Of a stretch of DNA of 64,000 nucleotides, positions 26,825 to 35,681 are shown piece by piece (position 1 is the stretch's first letter; each line of letters begins with the position of its first letter). Origin of the DNA: Luteimonas saliphila (lineage in GTDB: Bacteria > Pseudomonadota > Gammaproteobacteria > Xanthomonadales > Xanthomonadaceae). A program made the position numbers and the translations under genes. The DNA lies in the NCBI RefSeq assembly GCF_016774335.1, contig NZ_JAETWA010000046.1:238438-302437 (forward strand), given 5' to 3'. The notes under the pieces were generated by a model that was not told where the DNA came from, made no database searches, and saw nothing but the letters and a program-made list of their open reading frames with translations.

Positions 26825-28714
26825 ATGACCGCCTGGTCGACCGAGCACGCCCGCAAGACCTATTCGATCCCGCACTGGGCGGAAGGCTATTTCGACGTCG
26901 ACGACGCCGGCCGCGTGGTCGTGCGCCCGCTCGGCGCCGACGGGCTCGCGATTCCATTGCCGGAGATCGTCGACAAGGCACGCGAACGCGGTGCCAACCT
27001 GCCGCTGCTGCTGCGCTTTCCCGACATCCTCGGCGACCGCCTGCGCCGGCTGCAGGCCGCGTTCGAGCAGGCGCAGGCCGAATGCGGGTACGCCGGCGGC
27101 TACACCGCGGTGTATCCGATCAAGGTCAACCAGCATGCCGGCGTGGCCGGCACCCTGGCCTCGCACCACGGCGACGGCTTCGGCCTGGAGGCGGGCAGCA
27201 AGCCCGAGCTGATGGCGGTGCTGGCGCTGTCGCGGCCGGGCGGGCTGATCGTCTGCAACGGCTACAAGGACCGCGAGTACATCCGCCTCGCGCTGATCGG
27301 GCGCAAGCTCGGGCTGCACACCTTCCTCGTGGTGGAGAAACCCTCGGAGCTGCCGCTGATCCTGGAGGAGGCGAAGGCGCTGGACGTGGAGCCCGGGATC
27401 GGCGTGCGCATGCGCCTGGCCTCGCTGGGCGCCGGCAAGTGGCAGAACAGCGGCGGCGACAAGGCCAAGTTCGGGCTCTCGCCGCGCCAGGTGCTGGATC
27501 TGTGGAAGACCCTGCGCGACGGCGGCATGGCCCATTGCCTCGGCCTGCTGCACTTCCACATGGGTTCGCAGATCTCCAACGTGCGCGACATCGCCAACGG
27601 CATGCGCGAGGCGACGCGCTACTTCGTCGAACTGTCGAAGCTGGGCGCGACCATCAGTCACGTCGACGTCGGCGGGGGCCTGGGCATCGACTACGAAGGC
27701 ACGCGTTCGCGCAGCTTCTGCTCGATCAACTACGGTGTGCACCAGTACGCCTCGACCATCGTCCAGCCGCTGGCAGACGCCTGCGTCGAGCACGGCCTGG
27801 CGCATCCGCGCATCGTCACAGAATGCGGCCGCGCGATGACCGCGCACCACGCGATGCTGGTCGCCAACGTGGTGGAGGTCGAACGCGCGCCCGAAGGCCG
27901 TGTGCCCGACGCGCACGACGACGAGCCGCACGCGATCGCCTACCTGCGCGAGATCCACGGCGACCTCGACCGGCGCCCGCCGGTGGAACTGTTCCAGGAG
28001 GCGCAGCACTTCCACGCCGAAGGCCTGTCCGCCTATGCGCTCGGCCAGATCGACCTGGTCGCGCGCGCGCGCATCGACGATCTGTTCTACGCGATCGCGC
28101 ACGGCGTGCGCAGCCGCCTGAGCTACGACGAGAAGAGCCACCGGCCATTGCTCGACGAGTTGGCCGAACGCCTGGTCGACAAGTATTTCGTCAACTTCAG
28201 CGTGTTCGAATCGATGCCCGACGTTTGGGCGATCGACCAGGTGTTCCCGATCGTGCCGATCGAGCGCCTGGACGAGGTGCCGGACAGGCGCGGCGTGATC
28301 GCCGACATGACCTGCGATTCCGACGGCAAGATCGACACCTACGTCGAGAACGAGGGCCTCGATACCTCGCTGCCGCTGCACGCGCCGCGCCCCGGCGAGA
28401 GCTACCGGCTCGGCTTCTTCCTGGTCGGCGCCTACCAGGAGATCCTCGGCGACATCCACAACCTGTTCGGCGACACCGACGCGGTCGAGGTGCGCCTCAA
28501 CGGCGACGGCTACGCCATCACCCAGCAGCGCAAGGGCGACACCACCGACGTGATGCTCGACTACGTCGGCTACAAGCTCGAGGACCTGCGCCGCATCTAC
28601 AAGGCGCGGGTGGGCGCGGTCGACCTGAGCAAGGGCGAGGCCGCACGCCTGAACGAGGCGCTGGAAGCCGGCCTCACCGGCTACACCTACCTGGACGACG
28701 CGCCGCTGGTGTAG
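26825..28714 (+). CDS. speA: Biosynthetic arginine decarboxylase
   Basis: A 629-aa PLP enzyme, the length expected for SpeA. It converts arginine to agmatine, the first step of putrescine synthesis from arginine. The PLP lysine is Lys100 in YPIKVNQ; other family features are the glycine-rich GSKPEL, HFHMGSQISN, HVDVGGGLGIDYEG and the C-terminal CDSDGKID (substrate-binding Asp/Cys region). The start at 26825 follows a TAGAAT -10-like box at 26791. It shares the polyamine pathway with speE, encoded 4 kb upstream on the opposite strand, and may be read through from the second M48 gene 61 bp upstream. Confidence 0.97.
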   Translation: MTAWSTEHARKTYSIPHWAEGYFDVDDAGRVVVRPLGADGLAIPLPEIVDKARERGANLPLLLRFPDILGDRLRRLQAAFEQAQAECGYAGGYTAVYPIKVNQHAGVAGTLASHHGDGFGLEAGSKPELMAVLALSRPGGLIVCNGYKDREYIRLALIGRKLGLHTFLVVEKPSELPLILEEAKALDVEPGIGVRMRLASLGAGKWQNSGGDKAKFGLSPRQVLDLWKTLRDGGMAHCLGLLHFHMGSQISNVRDIANGMREATRYFVELSKLGATISHVDVGGGLGIDYEGTRSRSFCSINYGVHQYASTIVQPLADACVEHGLAHPRIVTECGRAMTAHHAMLVANVVEVERAPEGRVPDAHDDEPHAIAYLREIHGDLDRRPPVELFQEAQHFHAEGLSAYALGQIDLVARARIDDLFYAIAHGVRSRLSYDEKSHRPLLDELAERLVDKYFVNFSVFESMPDVWAIDQVFPIVPIERLDEVPDRRGVIADMTCDSDGKIDTYVENEGLDTSLPLHAPRPGESYRLGFFLVGAYQEILGDIHNLFGDTDAVEVRLNGDGYAITQQRKGDTTDVMLDYVGYKLEDLRRIYKARVGAVDLSKGEAARLNEALEAGLTGYTYLDDAPLV

Positions 28715-28895
28715 CCGTGGCAGCGGCGCGCTCGGCGCCGGTCGAGGCGGGTCCGCGCAGCCGGGCCGGCGCTCGGGTTCGACGCGTGAGCGTGCCGGCC
28801 CGACCCTGCGCCGGCCCGGCGGATCCCCACTGGACTGGCGGCCGCCGCAGCCGCCGGCCCCCGTGGAGGCCGGGCCGGTTGCGTGCTCGGCGAGG

Positions 28896-29168
28896 TCAGT
28901 CCGCAGTCGCGGGACTGATCACGGCGGCCACCTCCGACACGCGGTTGGCGGGGAAGCCGCCCTGGCGCGCGTGCTCCAGGATCAGCGCTTCCGAGGGCGC
29001 GCTGTAGATGCAGTAGATCCGGTCGCCGGTGACGTAACTGTGGTGCCACTGGATCTGCGGGCCGAGGGCGTCGAGCACCGCGCAGGATTTCTGCGAGATG
29101 CCGCGCAGCGCCTCGGGCGAGAGCTGGCCGGCGCCGGGGATGTCGCGTTCGATCACGTACTGCGGCAT
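28896..29168 (-). CDS. DUF4242 domain protein
   Basis: A 90-aa protein starting MPQYVIERDIPGAGQL, the usual N-terminus of DUF4242 (a ferredoxin-like small fold; one Streptomyces member, SCO4226, binds nickel). The motif IQWHHSYVTGDRIYCIYSAP is typical, with paired His and a Cys that could bind metal. There is no signal peptide. It faces speA tail to tail; the intergenic GC-rich segment holds CCGGCCC (28854-28860) and GGGCCGG (28872-28878) as a possible weak hairpin. Function unknown. Confidence 0.85.
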   Translation of the reverse strand: MPQYVIERDIPGAGQLSPEALRGISQKSCAVLDALGPQIQWHHSYVTGDRIYCIYSAPSEALILEHARQGGFPANRVSEVAAVISPATAD

Positions 29169-29243
29169 GTCGGGTTCTCCATGGGAAGGCCCCTGCCTCC
29201 GTGCCAACGCAGGAGCCCGCCATGGGCGGCCAGGCGTTGGCGT

Positions 29244-29615
29244 TCAGTGCGCCGGGTCGCGCAACAGGGCCACCTGCAGTTCCATGCGCTTGAGCTCGCG
29301 CAAGGTGCGATTGGCCTCGACGCGGGTGCCCATGAACGTCTTCATCATCGCCGCATACTGGAACAGCAGCAGCGCGACGACGCCCCACTTCAACGCCGCC
29401 AGCACGTCCTCGCTCGTCCACAGCTGCCAGAACGCGAACGCGAACCCGGCGAACGACGCCAGTGCGGTGACGTACGCGAGCATGCCCACCCAGCCCTGCG
29501 GGCCGCGGAACAGCCCCAGCGCCTGGGAGATGTAGCCGGGCTCGCCATGGCTGGCCAGCAATGCGCGGTCCTCGGCAGACAGCGCGCGTTCGATCAGGTC
29601 ATCGGTCTTGTCCAT
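29244..29615 (-). CDS. DUF6768-like two-helix membrane protein
   Basis: A 123-aa protein with two hydrophobic segments (about residues 43-65 and 72-92) between a soluble N-terminus starting MDKTDDLIERAL and a basic amphipathic C-terminus. It resembles DUF6768 proteins, which commonly follow a sigma-70-like gene. Its start overlaps the end of the ECF sigma gene by 17 nt, so the two are translationally coupled. By analogy it could be a membrane-bound partner controlling that sigma factor, but it lacks a recognisable anti-sigma zinc motif. The role is inferred from context. Confidence 0.75.
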   Translation of the reverse strand: MDKTDDLIERALSAEDRALLASHGEPGYISQALGLFRGPQGWVGMLAYVTALASFAGFAFAFWQLWTSEDVLAALKWGVVALLLFQYAAMMKTFMGTRVEANRTLRELKRMELQVALLRDPAH

Positions 29616-30168
29616 CGTCAGTTCCTTCGAGTCTTGCGCGGATCTTGCGCCGCGCGTGCATGAGCCGGGTCTTCACCGTCCCCGGCGGGATGTCGAGCGC
29701 GACCGCGATTTCGGCCACGCCCAGGTGTTCGAGGTAGTACAGCGACAGCGCCGCGCGCTGCTGCGCGGGCAAACCGGCCATCGCGCCCAGCACGTTGCGC
29801 AGTTCGGCCGCGGTTTCGCCGCTCGGCTCCAGCGCCTGCGCCAGCGTCGGATCCATGGCGAAACCGGCCAGTCCGGCCCGCTCGCACCCGGCGTCGCGGA
29901 ACATCCGCTGGCAGCGCCGGGTCACGATGCGCAGCGCCCACGCGGGGAACGCCGCCACGTCGTCGAGCGTGCGCAGGCCGCGCAGGATCTCCAGCCACGC
30001 GTCCTGCACCGCGTCGCGCGCCTGTTCCGGATGCCCGGTCAGGCGCCAGGCATGGCGCAGCAGCCGCGGATGCCAGCGCGCGACCAGCCGCTCCCAGGCG
30101 GCGCGGTCGCCCGCGCGCGCCGACGCGGCGAGGTATTCGTCGAAGATCCGTCCGCTGTCGCGCCGCAC
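29599..30168 (-). CDS. ECF-type RNA polymerase sigma factor
   Basis: A 189-aa sigma-70 family member. Region 2 spans about residues 20-95 (WERLVARWHPRLLRHAW through DAVQDAWLEILRGL) and region 4 about 125-185 (LPAQQRAALSLYYLEHLGVAEIAVALDIPPG). The GTG at 30168 is preferred over the ATG at 30261 because ACGGAG lies 7 nt upstream of it, and because a palindrome (GTTCCGGCGGAAC, 30211-30223) and a GGAACG -35-like element lie just upstream, where a promoter is expected. The downstream DUF6768-like gene overlaps by 17 nt. The regulon and stimulus are unknown. Confidence 0.88.
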   Translation of the reverse strand: MRRDSGRIFDEYLAASARAGDRAAWERLVARWHPRLLRHAWRLTGHPEQARDAVQDAWLEILRGLRTLDDVAAFPAWALRIVTRRCQRMFRDAGCERAGLAGFAMDPTLAQALEPSGETAAELRNVLGAMAGLPAQQRAALSLYYLEHLGVAEIAVALDIPPGTVKTRLMHARRKIRARLEGTDDGQDR

Positions 30169-30210
30169 GTGCTGGCTCCGTTGCCGTGTGTCGTACCAGT
30201 AAGGTGTCGC

Positions 30211-30223
30211 GTTCCGGCGGAAC
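30211..30223. promoter_or_regulatory. Palindrome upstream of the ECF sigma gene
   Basis: GTTCCG and CGGAAC flank a single central G, a perfect 6+1+6 palindrome on both strands. A related sequence, GCTCCGGCGGGAC (11 of 13 identical), lies at 30269-30281 near a TATGCT box for the divergent MBL gene. The element could be an operator or part of a self-recognised ECF promoter. Confidence 0.45.
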
Positions 30224-30319
30224 GGTTCAATCCGGTCGATCCGTTGCGCCGTCGGCGTCAATCGCCACGCTCCGGCGGGACGCTATGCTGACCATACCGC
30301 CCTCCCCCGAGAGACGCCG

Positions 30320-31261
30320 ATGCCCCTGCATGACGCCACCTTCCTTGCCGTCGCCCTGGCCGCCCTGCTGGCGGGTTGCGCCGAGTCCCCGCCACCCCCG
30401 GCGACGGCACCCGAACTCAGCGCGGCGCAGGCCGCCGCCACGCCCGCGGCGCACCCGGATGTGCACCGGTTCAGCATCGGCCAGCACGAGGCGATGGTGC
30501 TGCGCGACGGCGACATCCGCCTGCCCAACGACGGCTCGATCGTCGCGCAGGGCGTGCCGAAGGCCGAGACCGACGCCCTGCTGGACGCCGCCGGACAACC
30601 CACCGACACCCTGCGCCTCGACATACAGGCCCTGCTGGTGCGTGCGGGCGACCGCGTGGTGCTGTTCGACACCGGCGCGGGCAATGCATCGTTCGCCGAC
30701 GCCGGGCGCCTGCCGCAGTCGTTGCAGGCCGCGGGCGTGGACGCGGCGGACGTGACCGATATCGTCATCAGCCATGCCCACGGCGACCACGTCGGCGGCC
30801 TGCTCGACGGCGACGGCCGGCCCGCGTTCGCCAACGCCGCGATCCGCATGTCGGCACCGGAATGGGAGGCGTTGCGAGGCGATGCCGGCATGGCGGCGCT
30901 GGCCGAGGCGATCGCGCCGCGCGTGGAAGCCTTCGAACCCGGTGCCGAAGTGCTGCCCGGCGTGACCAGCCTGCCGGTCGCAGGCCACACCCCGGGCCAC
31001 AGCGCCTATGTCATCGCCGACGGCGACCAGCGCCTGCTCTACATCGGAGACAGCGCCCACCACCACGTCATCTCGGTGCAGCGGCCGCGCTGGACGATCC
31101 AGTTCGACCGCGACGCGCCGCTCGCCGAAGACAGCCGCGAGGCGCTGCTGGCCCGCATCGCGGACGAAGGCTGGACCATGCAGTCGCCGCATTTCCCGTT
31201 CCCGGGACTGGGCCGCATCGAACGCCGCGAGGACAGCTTCGCCTGGGTGCCGGCGGATTGA
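30320..31261 (+). CDS. MBL-fold metallo-hydrolase lipoprotein
   Basis: A 313-aa protein with a lipoprotein signal ending at Cys20 (LLAGC). The metallo-beta-lactamase signature HAHGDH gives the first metal set, followed by GHTPGH and a GDSAHH segment, consistent with a dinuclear zinc site. The N-terminal AVALAALLAGC and Pro/Ala-rich linker indicate the outer leaflet of the inner membrane or the outer membrane. MBL-fold lipoproteins of this type are often quorum-quenching-like or generic hydrolases; substrate not known. It is divergent from the ECF sigma gene with 151 bp between starts. Confidence 0.88.
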   Translation: MPLHDATFLAVALAALLAGCAESPPPPATAPELSAAQAAATPAAHPDVHRFSIGQHEAMVLRDGDIRLPNDGSIVAQGVPKAETDALLDAAGQPTDTLRLDIQALLVRAGDRVVLFDTGAGNASFADAGRLPQSLQAAGVDAADVTDIVISHAHGDHVGGLLDGDGRPAFANAAIRMSAPEWEALRGDAGMAALAEAIAPRVEAFEPGAEVLPGVTSLPVAGHTPGHSAYVIADGDQRLLYIGDSAHHHVISVQRPRWTIQFDRDAPLAEDSREALLARIADEGWTMQSPHFPFPGLGRIERREDSFAWVPAD

Positions 31262-31291
31262 TGCGGTCGCGCGGCGGGCGACGCCGACGCG

Positions 31292-32044
31292 TCAGCCGCC
31301 GCGATGTACCTGGAATCCGGCCACCGACTGCGTCACCGGCATGATCTCCAGCCGGTTGATGTTGAGGTGCGGCGGCAGCGTGGCCACGTAATGGATCACG
31401 CCGGCGATGTCGTCGGCTGTCATCGGTTGCGCGCCGGTATACAAGGTGTCGGACGCGGCCTGGTCGCCGCTGGTGCGCACCAGGGTGAACTCGGTTTCGG
31501 CCATGCCCGGTTCGATCGCGGTCACGCGCACGCCGGTGCCGTGCAGGTCGGAGCGCAGCCCGAGCGAGAACTGGCTGACGAAGGCCTTGGTGCCGCCGTA
31601 GACGTTGCCGCCCGGGTACGGATACACGCCGGCGACGGAACTGATGTTGATGATCGCGCCGCGGCGCTCGATCAGCCCCGGCAGCAGCGCGTGGGTCAGC
31701 GTGGCCAGCGCGGTGATGTTGGTGTCGATCATCTGCCGCCATTGCGCGAGATCCGCGTGCTGCGCGAACGCGGTGCCGAGGGCGAGGCCGGCGTTGTTGA
31801 CGAGCACGTCGATGCCCGCGAACCCCGCAGGGAGCGCGTCGAGCGCGGCCTGCATCGCAGCGCCGTCGCGGATGTCGAAGGCGGCCACGTGCAGGCGCAC
31901 GCCGCCGTGGCGGTCGAGCAGGGCCTGCAGGCGGTCGGCGCGGCGGCCGGTGGCGACGACGCGCCAGCCGTCGGCGAGGAAGCGCTCGACCCCGGCGGCG
32001 CCGAAACCGGAGGTGGCGCCGGTGATCAGGATGGTCCGTGACAT
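31292..32044 (-). CDS. ydfG: SDR oxidoreductase, YdfG type
   Basis: A 250-aa short-chain dehydrogenase. The cofactor motif TGATSGFG at the N-terminus, NNAG, catalytic Ser in INISSVAG and YGGTK (Tyr/Lys) are present. The C-terminus MPVTQSVAGFQVHR closely matches E. coli YdfG, which reduces 3-hydroxy-acid and malonic semialdehyde substrates with NADP. A -10-like TAGAAT (32051-32056, minus strand) ends only 6 nt before the ATG, and no ribosome-binding site is visible, so a leaderless mRNA is likely. It faces the MBL gene tail to tail with 30 bp between. Confidence 0.92.
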   Translation of the reverse strand: MSRTILITGATSGFGAAGVERFLADGWRVVATGRRADRLQALLDRHGGVRLHVAAFDIRDGAAMQAALDALPAGFAGIDVLVNNAGLALGTAFAQHADLAQWRQMIDTNITALATLTHALLPGLIERRGAIINISSVAGVYPYPGGNVYGGTKAFVSQFSLGLRSDLHGTGVRVTAIEPGMAETEFTLVRTSGDQAASDTLYTGAQPMTADDIAGVIHYVATLPPHLNINRLEIMPVTQSVAGFQVHRGG

Positions 32045-32050
32045 GCGTCG

Positions 32051-32056
32051 ATTCTA
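32051..32056 (-). promoter_or_regulatory. -10 element implying leaderless ydfG transcript
   Basis: TAGAAT on the minus strand, 6 nt before the start codon, which would place transcription start at or next to the A of ATG. Confidence 0.5.
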
Positions 32057-32076
32057 AGCCGTGCGTCGCGCCGCGA

Positions 32077-32643
32077 TCACCACAGCCACGGCAGCAGCCG
32101 CCAGGTCGCGCGCGCGTAGTCCGGATACTCGTCGGGAAACGCCTCGCGCAGCATCCCTTCCTCCACCCGGATGCGACGTGCGAACGCGGGCGCCACCGGC
32201 AGCGCCACCGCCAGCAGCGCCCAGCCGTCGCCGAGCGCCAGCGCGAAGCCGAGCAGGCTCAGCAGCAGGCCGCTGTAGGCGGGATGGCGCAGCAGCCGGT
32301 ACGGGCCATCGCGGACCAGCCGGTGGCCCGGCCGGATCGCCACGTCGACGGTGAAGTGCTCCGCCAGCACCCGCACCGACCAGGCCCGCAGCGCGATGCC
32401 CGCGGCCATCGCCGCGATGCCGCCCCAGAACAGCGGCACGGCGAGCGCCTGCGGCAGCGGCCAGGCGCCCAGCAGCGACAGCACCACCGCCAGCGCCAGG
32501 GCGCCCGGCACGGCGAGGTGCAGCAGGCGCAGGGTGCCGTCGTCGCCGCGACGCGCGTCGGCGCCGGAACGACGGCGGTCGATCCAGAGTTCGGAGGCGA
32601 TCCAGGTGGCGCACAGGATCACGAAGACGGGGTGCCAGGGCAT
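32077..32643 (-). CDS. ICMT-like isoprenylcysteine methyltransferase family membrane protein
   Basis: A 188-aa protein with about four to five hydrophobic segments. The conserved C-terminal half (GPYRLLRHPAYSGLLLSLLG and RRIRVEEGMLREAFPDEYPDY) is the ICMT/phospholipid methyltransferase signature: RHPxY and the EExxLxxxFGxxYxxY-like pattern. The reaction would be SAM-dependent methylation at the membrane; bacterial substrates are mostly unknown. Start at 32643. It lies downstream of a divergent-free region and 32 bp upstream of ydfG on the same strand, but a promoter for ydfG sits in that gap. Confidence 0.88.
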   Translation of the reverse strand: MPWHPVFVILCATWIASELWIDRRRSGADARRGDDGTLRLLHLAVPGALALAVVLSLLGAWPLPQALAVPLFWGGIAAMAAGIALRAWSVRVLAEHFTVDVAIRPGHRLVRDGPYRLLRHPAYSGLLLSLLGFALALGDGWALLAVALPVAPAFARRIRVEEGMLREAFPDEYPDYARATWRLLPWLW

Positions 32644-32679
32644 GCGCGCAGTGTCGCGCGCCGGGCGTCGTCGCCGGGT

Positions 32680-33066
32680 CTACGCGTCGGGCTTGCCCGG
32701 CGGCGGTTTCGCCGCCTTCTTCGCGGACCTGGCCGCGGAGGGCTTCGTCGCGGCCGGCTCGGCCTGCGCCACCGGCTGGCGCTTGCGGCCGGTGGCGGTC
32801 TTGCCGCGGGTCTTGGACTTGGTCGCGCGGTGCCTCTTCAACATGTCCTCGGCCAGCACGATGTCCTCCGACAGGATGCCGGCGGCCCGGGCGATGGCGA
32901 TCCGCGCCTCGGCGCGGTTCTCGTCCGGGTTGGCCTGCAGCAGTTCGCGGATGGCGTCGCGCAGCGCCTGCTCGGCGTTGCGCTTGAGCTTGAGGTCGTT
33001 GCTCTCGCGGAACAGCGCCAGCAGCGCATCGACGACGGGTTTGATCAGGGCGGCTTCGATGGCCAT
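32680..33066 (-). CDS. Small protein with Lys/Ala/Pro-rich histone-like tail
   Basis: A 128-aa protein. Residues 1-75 are helical and look like a soluble domain (MAIEAALIKPVVDALLALF), and 78-128 is a basic tail of KTRGKTATGRKRQ and AARSAKKAAKPPPGKP type, resembling histone H1-like tails that bind nucleic acid. No family is recognised. Start at 33066 has a GGAAAGAGGC region upstream. It stands between the SPOR gene and the ICMT gene on the same strand, with small gaps. Confidence 0.75.
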   Translation of the reverse strand: MAIEAALIKPVVDALLALFRESNDLKLKRNAEQALRDAIRELLQANPDENRAEARIAIARAAGILSEDIVLAEDMLKRHRATKSKTRGKTATGRKRQPVAQAEPAATKPSAARSAKKAAKPPPGKPDA

Positions 33067-33142
33067 GGCGGTGCCTCTTTCCAGGTCCGGCAGTGTGCCG
33101 TGCCGGCATCGCGCGGCTTGCGACCGCCCTGCGACGGAGCGC

Positions 33143-33907
33143 TCAGTTCGCCCGGATCGCCAGCGCCGGCAGGCCGCCGTTGCCGAGCTTCTGCTTGGCT
33201 TCGGCCAGCTCGGTGGCGGTGCCGTAGGGGCCCATGCGCACCCGGTAGACGGTCTTGCCGTTGGCGACGCCGGATTCGACCCGGGCCGAGAGACCGAGCA
33301 GGGCGATGCGGGCCTTGAGCGCCTCGGCATCGCCGGAAGCGCCGAAGGAACCGGCCTGGAGGATGTAGCGGGCGCCGTCCGGGACGGCTGCGGGGACAGT
33401 GGCGGCGGTGGTTGTCGCGGCGGGCGTCGTCGCGGGTGCGGTCGGCGCGGTGGGCGCGGGCGTGGCGGGCGTGGTGGGCGTCGCCAGATCGGCGGCGTCC
33501 TGTTCGCGCTGGCGTTGCGCGGCGAGGGTGCGACGCTGACGTTCGGCTTCCTCGCGCGCGCTGGCGGCCAGTTCCGCGTCGGTCATCGCCACTTCCTGCT
33601 CGGGCAGGACGGTGTAGAAGTCGTACTCGGGGCTGGTGGCGCCGGCGTCCGGGGCGGCAGCGTCGCGCCGCGGCGCCGCATCGTCAGCGGGCGGCGTCTC
33701 GCTTTCGTCGATCGCGCTGACCGGCGGTTGTGCGGCGAGGTTGGGCTGCGGCCGGAAGAAGCCGTCCTCGCGGTCGGACTTGAGATAGCGCGGCAGCACC
33801 AGCACCGCGACCAGTGCGATCACGATGCCGAGGACCATCCAGGCCCAGCCGGGCATGGTGTTGCCGTCGTTGCGCCTTGCCTGGGACTTGCCGCGTCGTG
33901 CCGCCAT
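33143..33907 (-). CDS. SPOR-domain membrane protein (FtsN-like)
   Basis: A 254-aa protein: short basic cytoplasmic start (MAARRGKSQARRN), one transmembrane helix (about 20-40), a long acidic and then Thr/Pro/Ala-rich periplasmic linker, and a C-terminal SPOR domain (about 178-252, YILQAGSFGASGDAEALKARI and YRVRMGPYG). SPOR domains bind denuded septal peptidoglycan, and this topology is that of FtsN. The gene ends 76 bp before the downstream small gene and starts 14 bp after argS, a frequent pairing in gammaproteobacteria. I did not assign ftsN because the essential FtsN motif in the periplasmic juxtamembrane region is not clear. Confidence 0.9.
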   Translation of the reverse strand: MAARRGKSQARRNDGNTMPGWAWMVLGIVIALVAVLVLPRYLKSDREDGFFRPQPNLAAQPPVSAIDESETPPADDAAPRRDAAAPDAGATSPEYDFYTVLPEQEVAMTDAELAASAREEAERQRRTLAAQRQREQDAADLATPTTPATPAPTAPTAPATTPAATTTAATVPAAVPDGARYILQAGSFGASGDAEALKARIALLGLSARVESGVANGKTVYRVRMGPYGTATELAEAKQKLGNGGLPALAIRAN

Positions 33908-33921
33908 CTGCTGTCGCCCTC

Positions 33922-35610
33922 CTACATCCGTTCGGGCGCGCCGACGCCCAGCAATTGCAACCCGTTCGCCAGCACCTGGCGCACCGCCAGCGCCAGCGCC
34001 AGCCGCGCGTCGCGCACGGCGTCGTCGTCGACCAGGAACTGGTGGTCGTTGTAATACGTCTGGAACCCCTGCGCCAGTTCGAGCAGGTAGGCCGCGATCA
34101 GGTGGGGTTCCAACTGCTCGCCCGCGGCGGCCACGATCTCGGGCCAGCGCGAGAGGTCGATCAGCAGGTCGCGCAGCGGGACGTCGTCGAGGTCCAATGG
34201 TTGCGCCAGGCCGCGTTCCAGGTTGAATGCCAGGCCGCGTTCGTCCAGCTGGCGCAGCAGGCCGCAGATGCGCGCGTGCGAGAGCTGCACGTAGTACACC
34301 GGGTTGTCGAGCGACTGGCTGCGCGCCAGATCGATGTCGAAAGTGAGCTGCGACTCGGGCCGGCGCGCGACCAGGAACCAGCGCACCGCGTCCGCGCCCG
34401 CCTCGTCGATCAGGTCGCGCAGGGTCACGTAGCTGCCGGCGCGCTTGGACAGCTTCACTTCCTCGCCACCGCGCATCACCGTGACCATCTGGTGCACCAC
34501 GTACTCGGGATAGTCGGCCGGGATGCCGGCATCGAGCGCCTGCAGGCCGGCCTTCACCCGCTGCAGCGAGCCGTGGTGGTCGGCGCCGAGCTCGGTGATC
34601 GCGCGCTCGTAGCCGCGCTGCCACTTCGACAGGTGGTAGGCCACGTCCGGCACGAAGTAGGTGTAGCTGCCGTCGGATTTGCGCATCACGCGGTCCTTGT
34701 CGTCGCCGAAGTCCGTCGTCTTCAGCCACAGCGCGCCGCCGTCCTCGTAGGTGTGGCCGTGGGCGACGAGTTCGCGCACGGTCTCCTCCACCTTGCCGTC
34801 GGCGTACAGCGACGACTCGAGGAAGTACACGTCGAACGACACCCCGAACGCGGCGAGGTCGGCATTCTGCTCGCGGCGCAGCCAGGCCACGGCGAAGCGG
34901 CGGATCGCGTCGAGGTCGTCGGCATCGTCCTTGCCGGTGACGGTGTGCCCTTCGACCTCGACGCTGTCGCCGCGCAGGTAGGCCTGCGCCACGTCGGCGA
35001 TGTAGTCGCCGTTGTAGGCCTCGGCCGGCCAGTCGGCATCGCCCGGCTCGAGCCCCTTCGCGCGCGCCTGGGTGGAACGCGCGAGATTCTCGATCTGCAC
35101 GCCGGCATCGTTGTAGTAGTACTCGCGCTTGACGCGCCAGCCGTTGGCCTCGAGCACGCGCGCGATGCAGTCGCCGATCGCGCCGGCGCGCCCGTGGCCG
35201 ACGTGCAGCGGGCCGGTCGGGTTGGCGGAGACGTACTCGACGCCCGCGGTGCGACCCGCGCCGCTGTCGCTGCGGCCGTAGCGCCCGCCTTCGGCGTGCA
35301 CCAGGCGCATTTGCCGCTGCCAGGCCTGCTGCGACAGCCGGAAGTTGAGGAAGCCGGGGCCGGCGATCTCGACACTGGAGATGTCGCCGCCGCGCGGCAG
35401 CGCATCGACCAGCGCCTGCGCCAGCGCCCGGGGATTGGACCTGGCCGGTTTCGCCAGCAGCATCGCGACGTTGCTGGAGAAATCGCCATGCGCGCGATCC
35501 TTCGGCCGCTCGACGACGAAGTCGGGCGTGGCGAGGTCGTCGGGCAGGGTGCCTGCGGCGCGCAGGCCGGCGATGGCCTGTTCGATCAGGCCGCGGAGCT
35601 GGGATTTCAC
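33922..35610 (-). CDS. argS: Arginyl-tRNA synthetase
   Basis: A 562-aa class I aminoacyl-tRNA synthetase. HIGH-type motif [10 protein letters not shown] (about 124-133) and a KMSKS-like KLSKRAG (about 385) are present; the DALR anticodon-binding domain fills the C-terminus and the Add1 domain the N-terminus. The start is GTG at 35610. A -10-like TACAAT lies at 35640-35645. Length is as expected (about 560). Upstream and downstream: radC on the same strand, and the SPOR gene 14 bp beyond the stop. Confidence 0.97.
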   Translation of the reverse strand: MKSQLRGLIEQAIAGLRAAGTLPDDLATPDFVVERPKDRAHGDFSSNVAMLLAKPARSNPRALAQALVDALPRGGDISSVEIAGPGFLNFRLSQQAWQRQMRLVHAEGGRYGRSDSGAGRTAGVEYVSANPTGPLHVGHGRAGAIGDCIARVLEANGWRVKREYYYNDAGVQIENLARSTQARAKGLEPGDADWPAEAYNGDYIADVAQAYLRGDSVEVEGHTVTGKDDADDLDAIRRFAVAWLRREQNADLAAFGVSFDVYFLESSLYADGKVEETVRELVAHGHTYEDGGALWLKTTDFGDDKDRVMRKSDGSYTYFVPDVAYHLSKWQRGYERAITELGADHHGSLQRVKAGLQALDAGIPADYPEYVVHQMVTVMRGGEEVKLSKRAGSYVTLRDLIDEAGADAVRWFLVARRPESQLTFDIDLARSQSLDNPVYYVQLSHARICGLLRQLDERGLAFNLERGLAQPLDLDDVPLRDLLIDLSRWPEIVAAAGEQLEPHLIAAYLLELAQGFQTYYNDHQFLVDDDAVRDARLALALAVRQVLANGLQLLGVGAPERM

Positions 35611-35639
35611 GGAAGGCGCATCGGGTTATGCAGCCCGGC

Positions 35640-35645
35640 ATTGTA
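35640..35645 (-). promoter_or_regulatory. -10-like element for argS
   Basis: TACAAT on the minus strand, 30 nt before the GTG start of argS. No clear -35. Confidence 0.4.
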
Positions 35646-35681
35646 CGCGAGGGCGCCTGTCGTTCCCGAACGGCCGTGTCG

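Noticed and set aside
28715..28895. Terminator between speA and the DUF4242 gene
   Set aside because: Only 7-bp weak GC-rich matches without a T-tract; mentioned in the DUF4242 entry but not listed.
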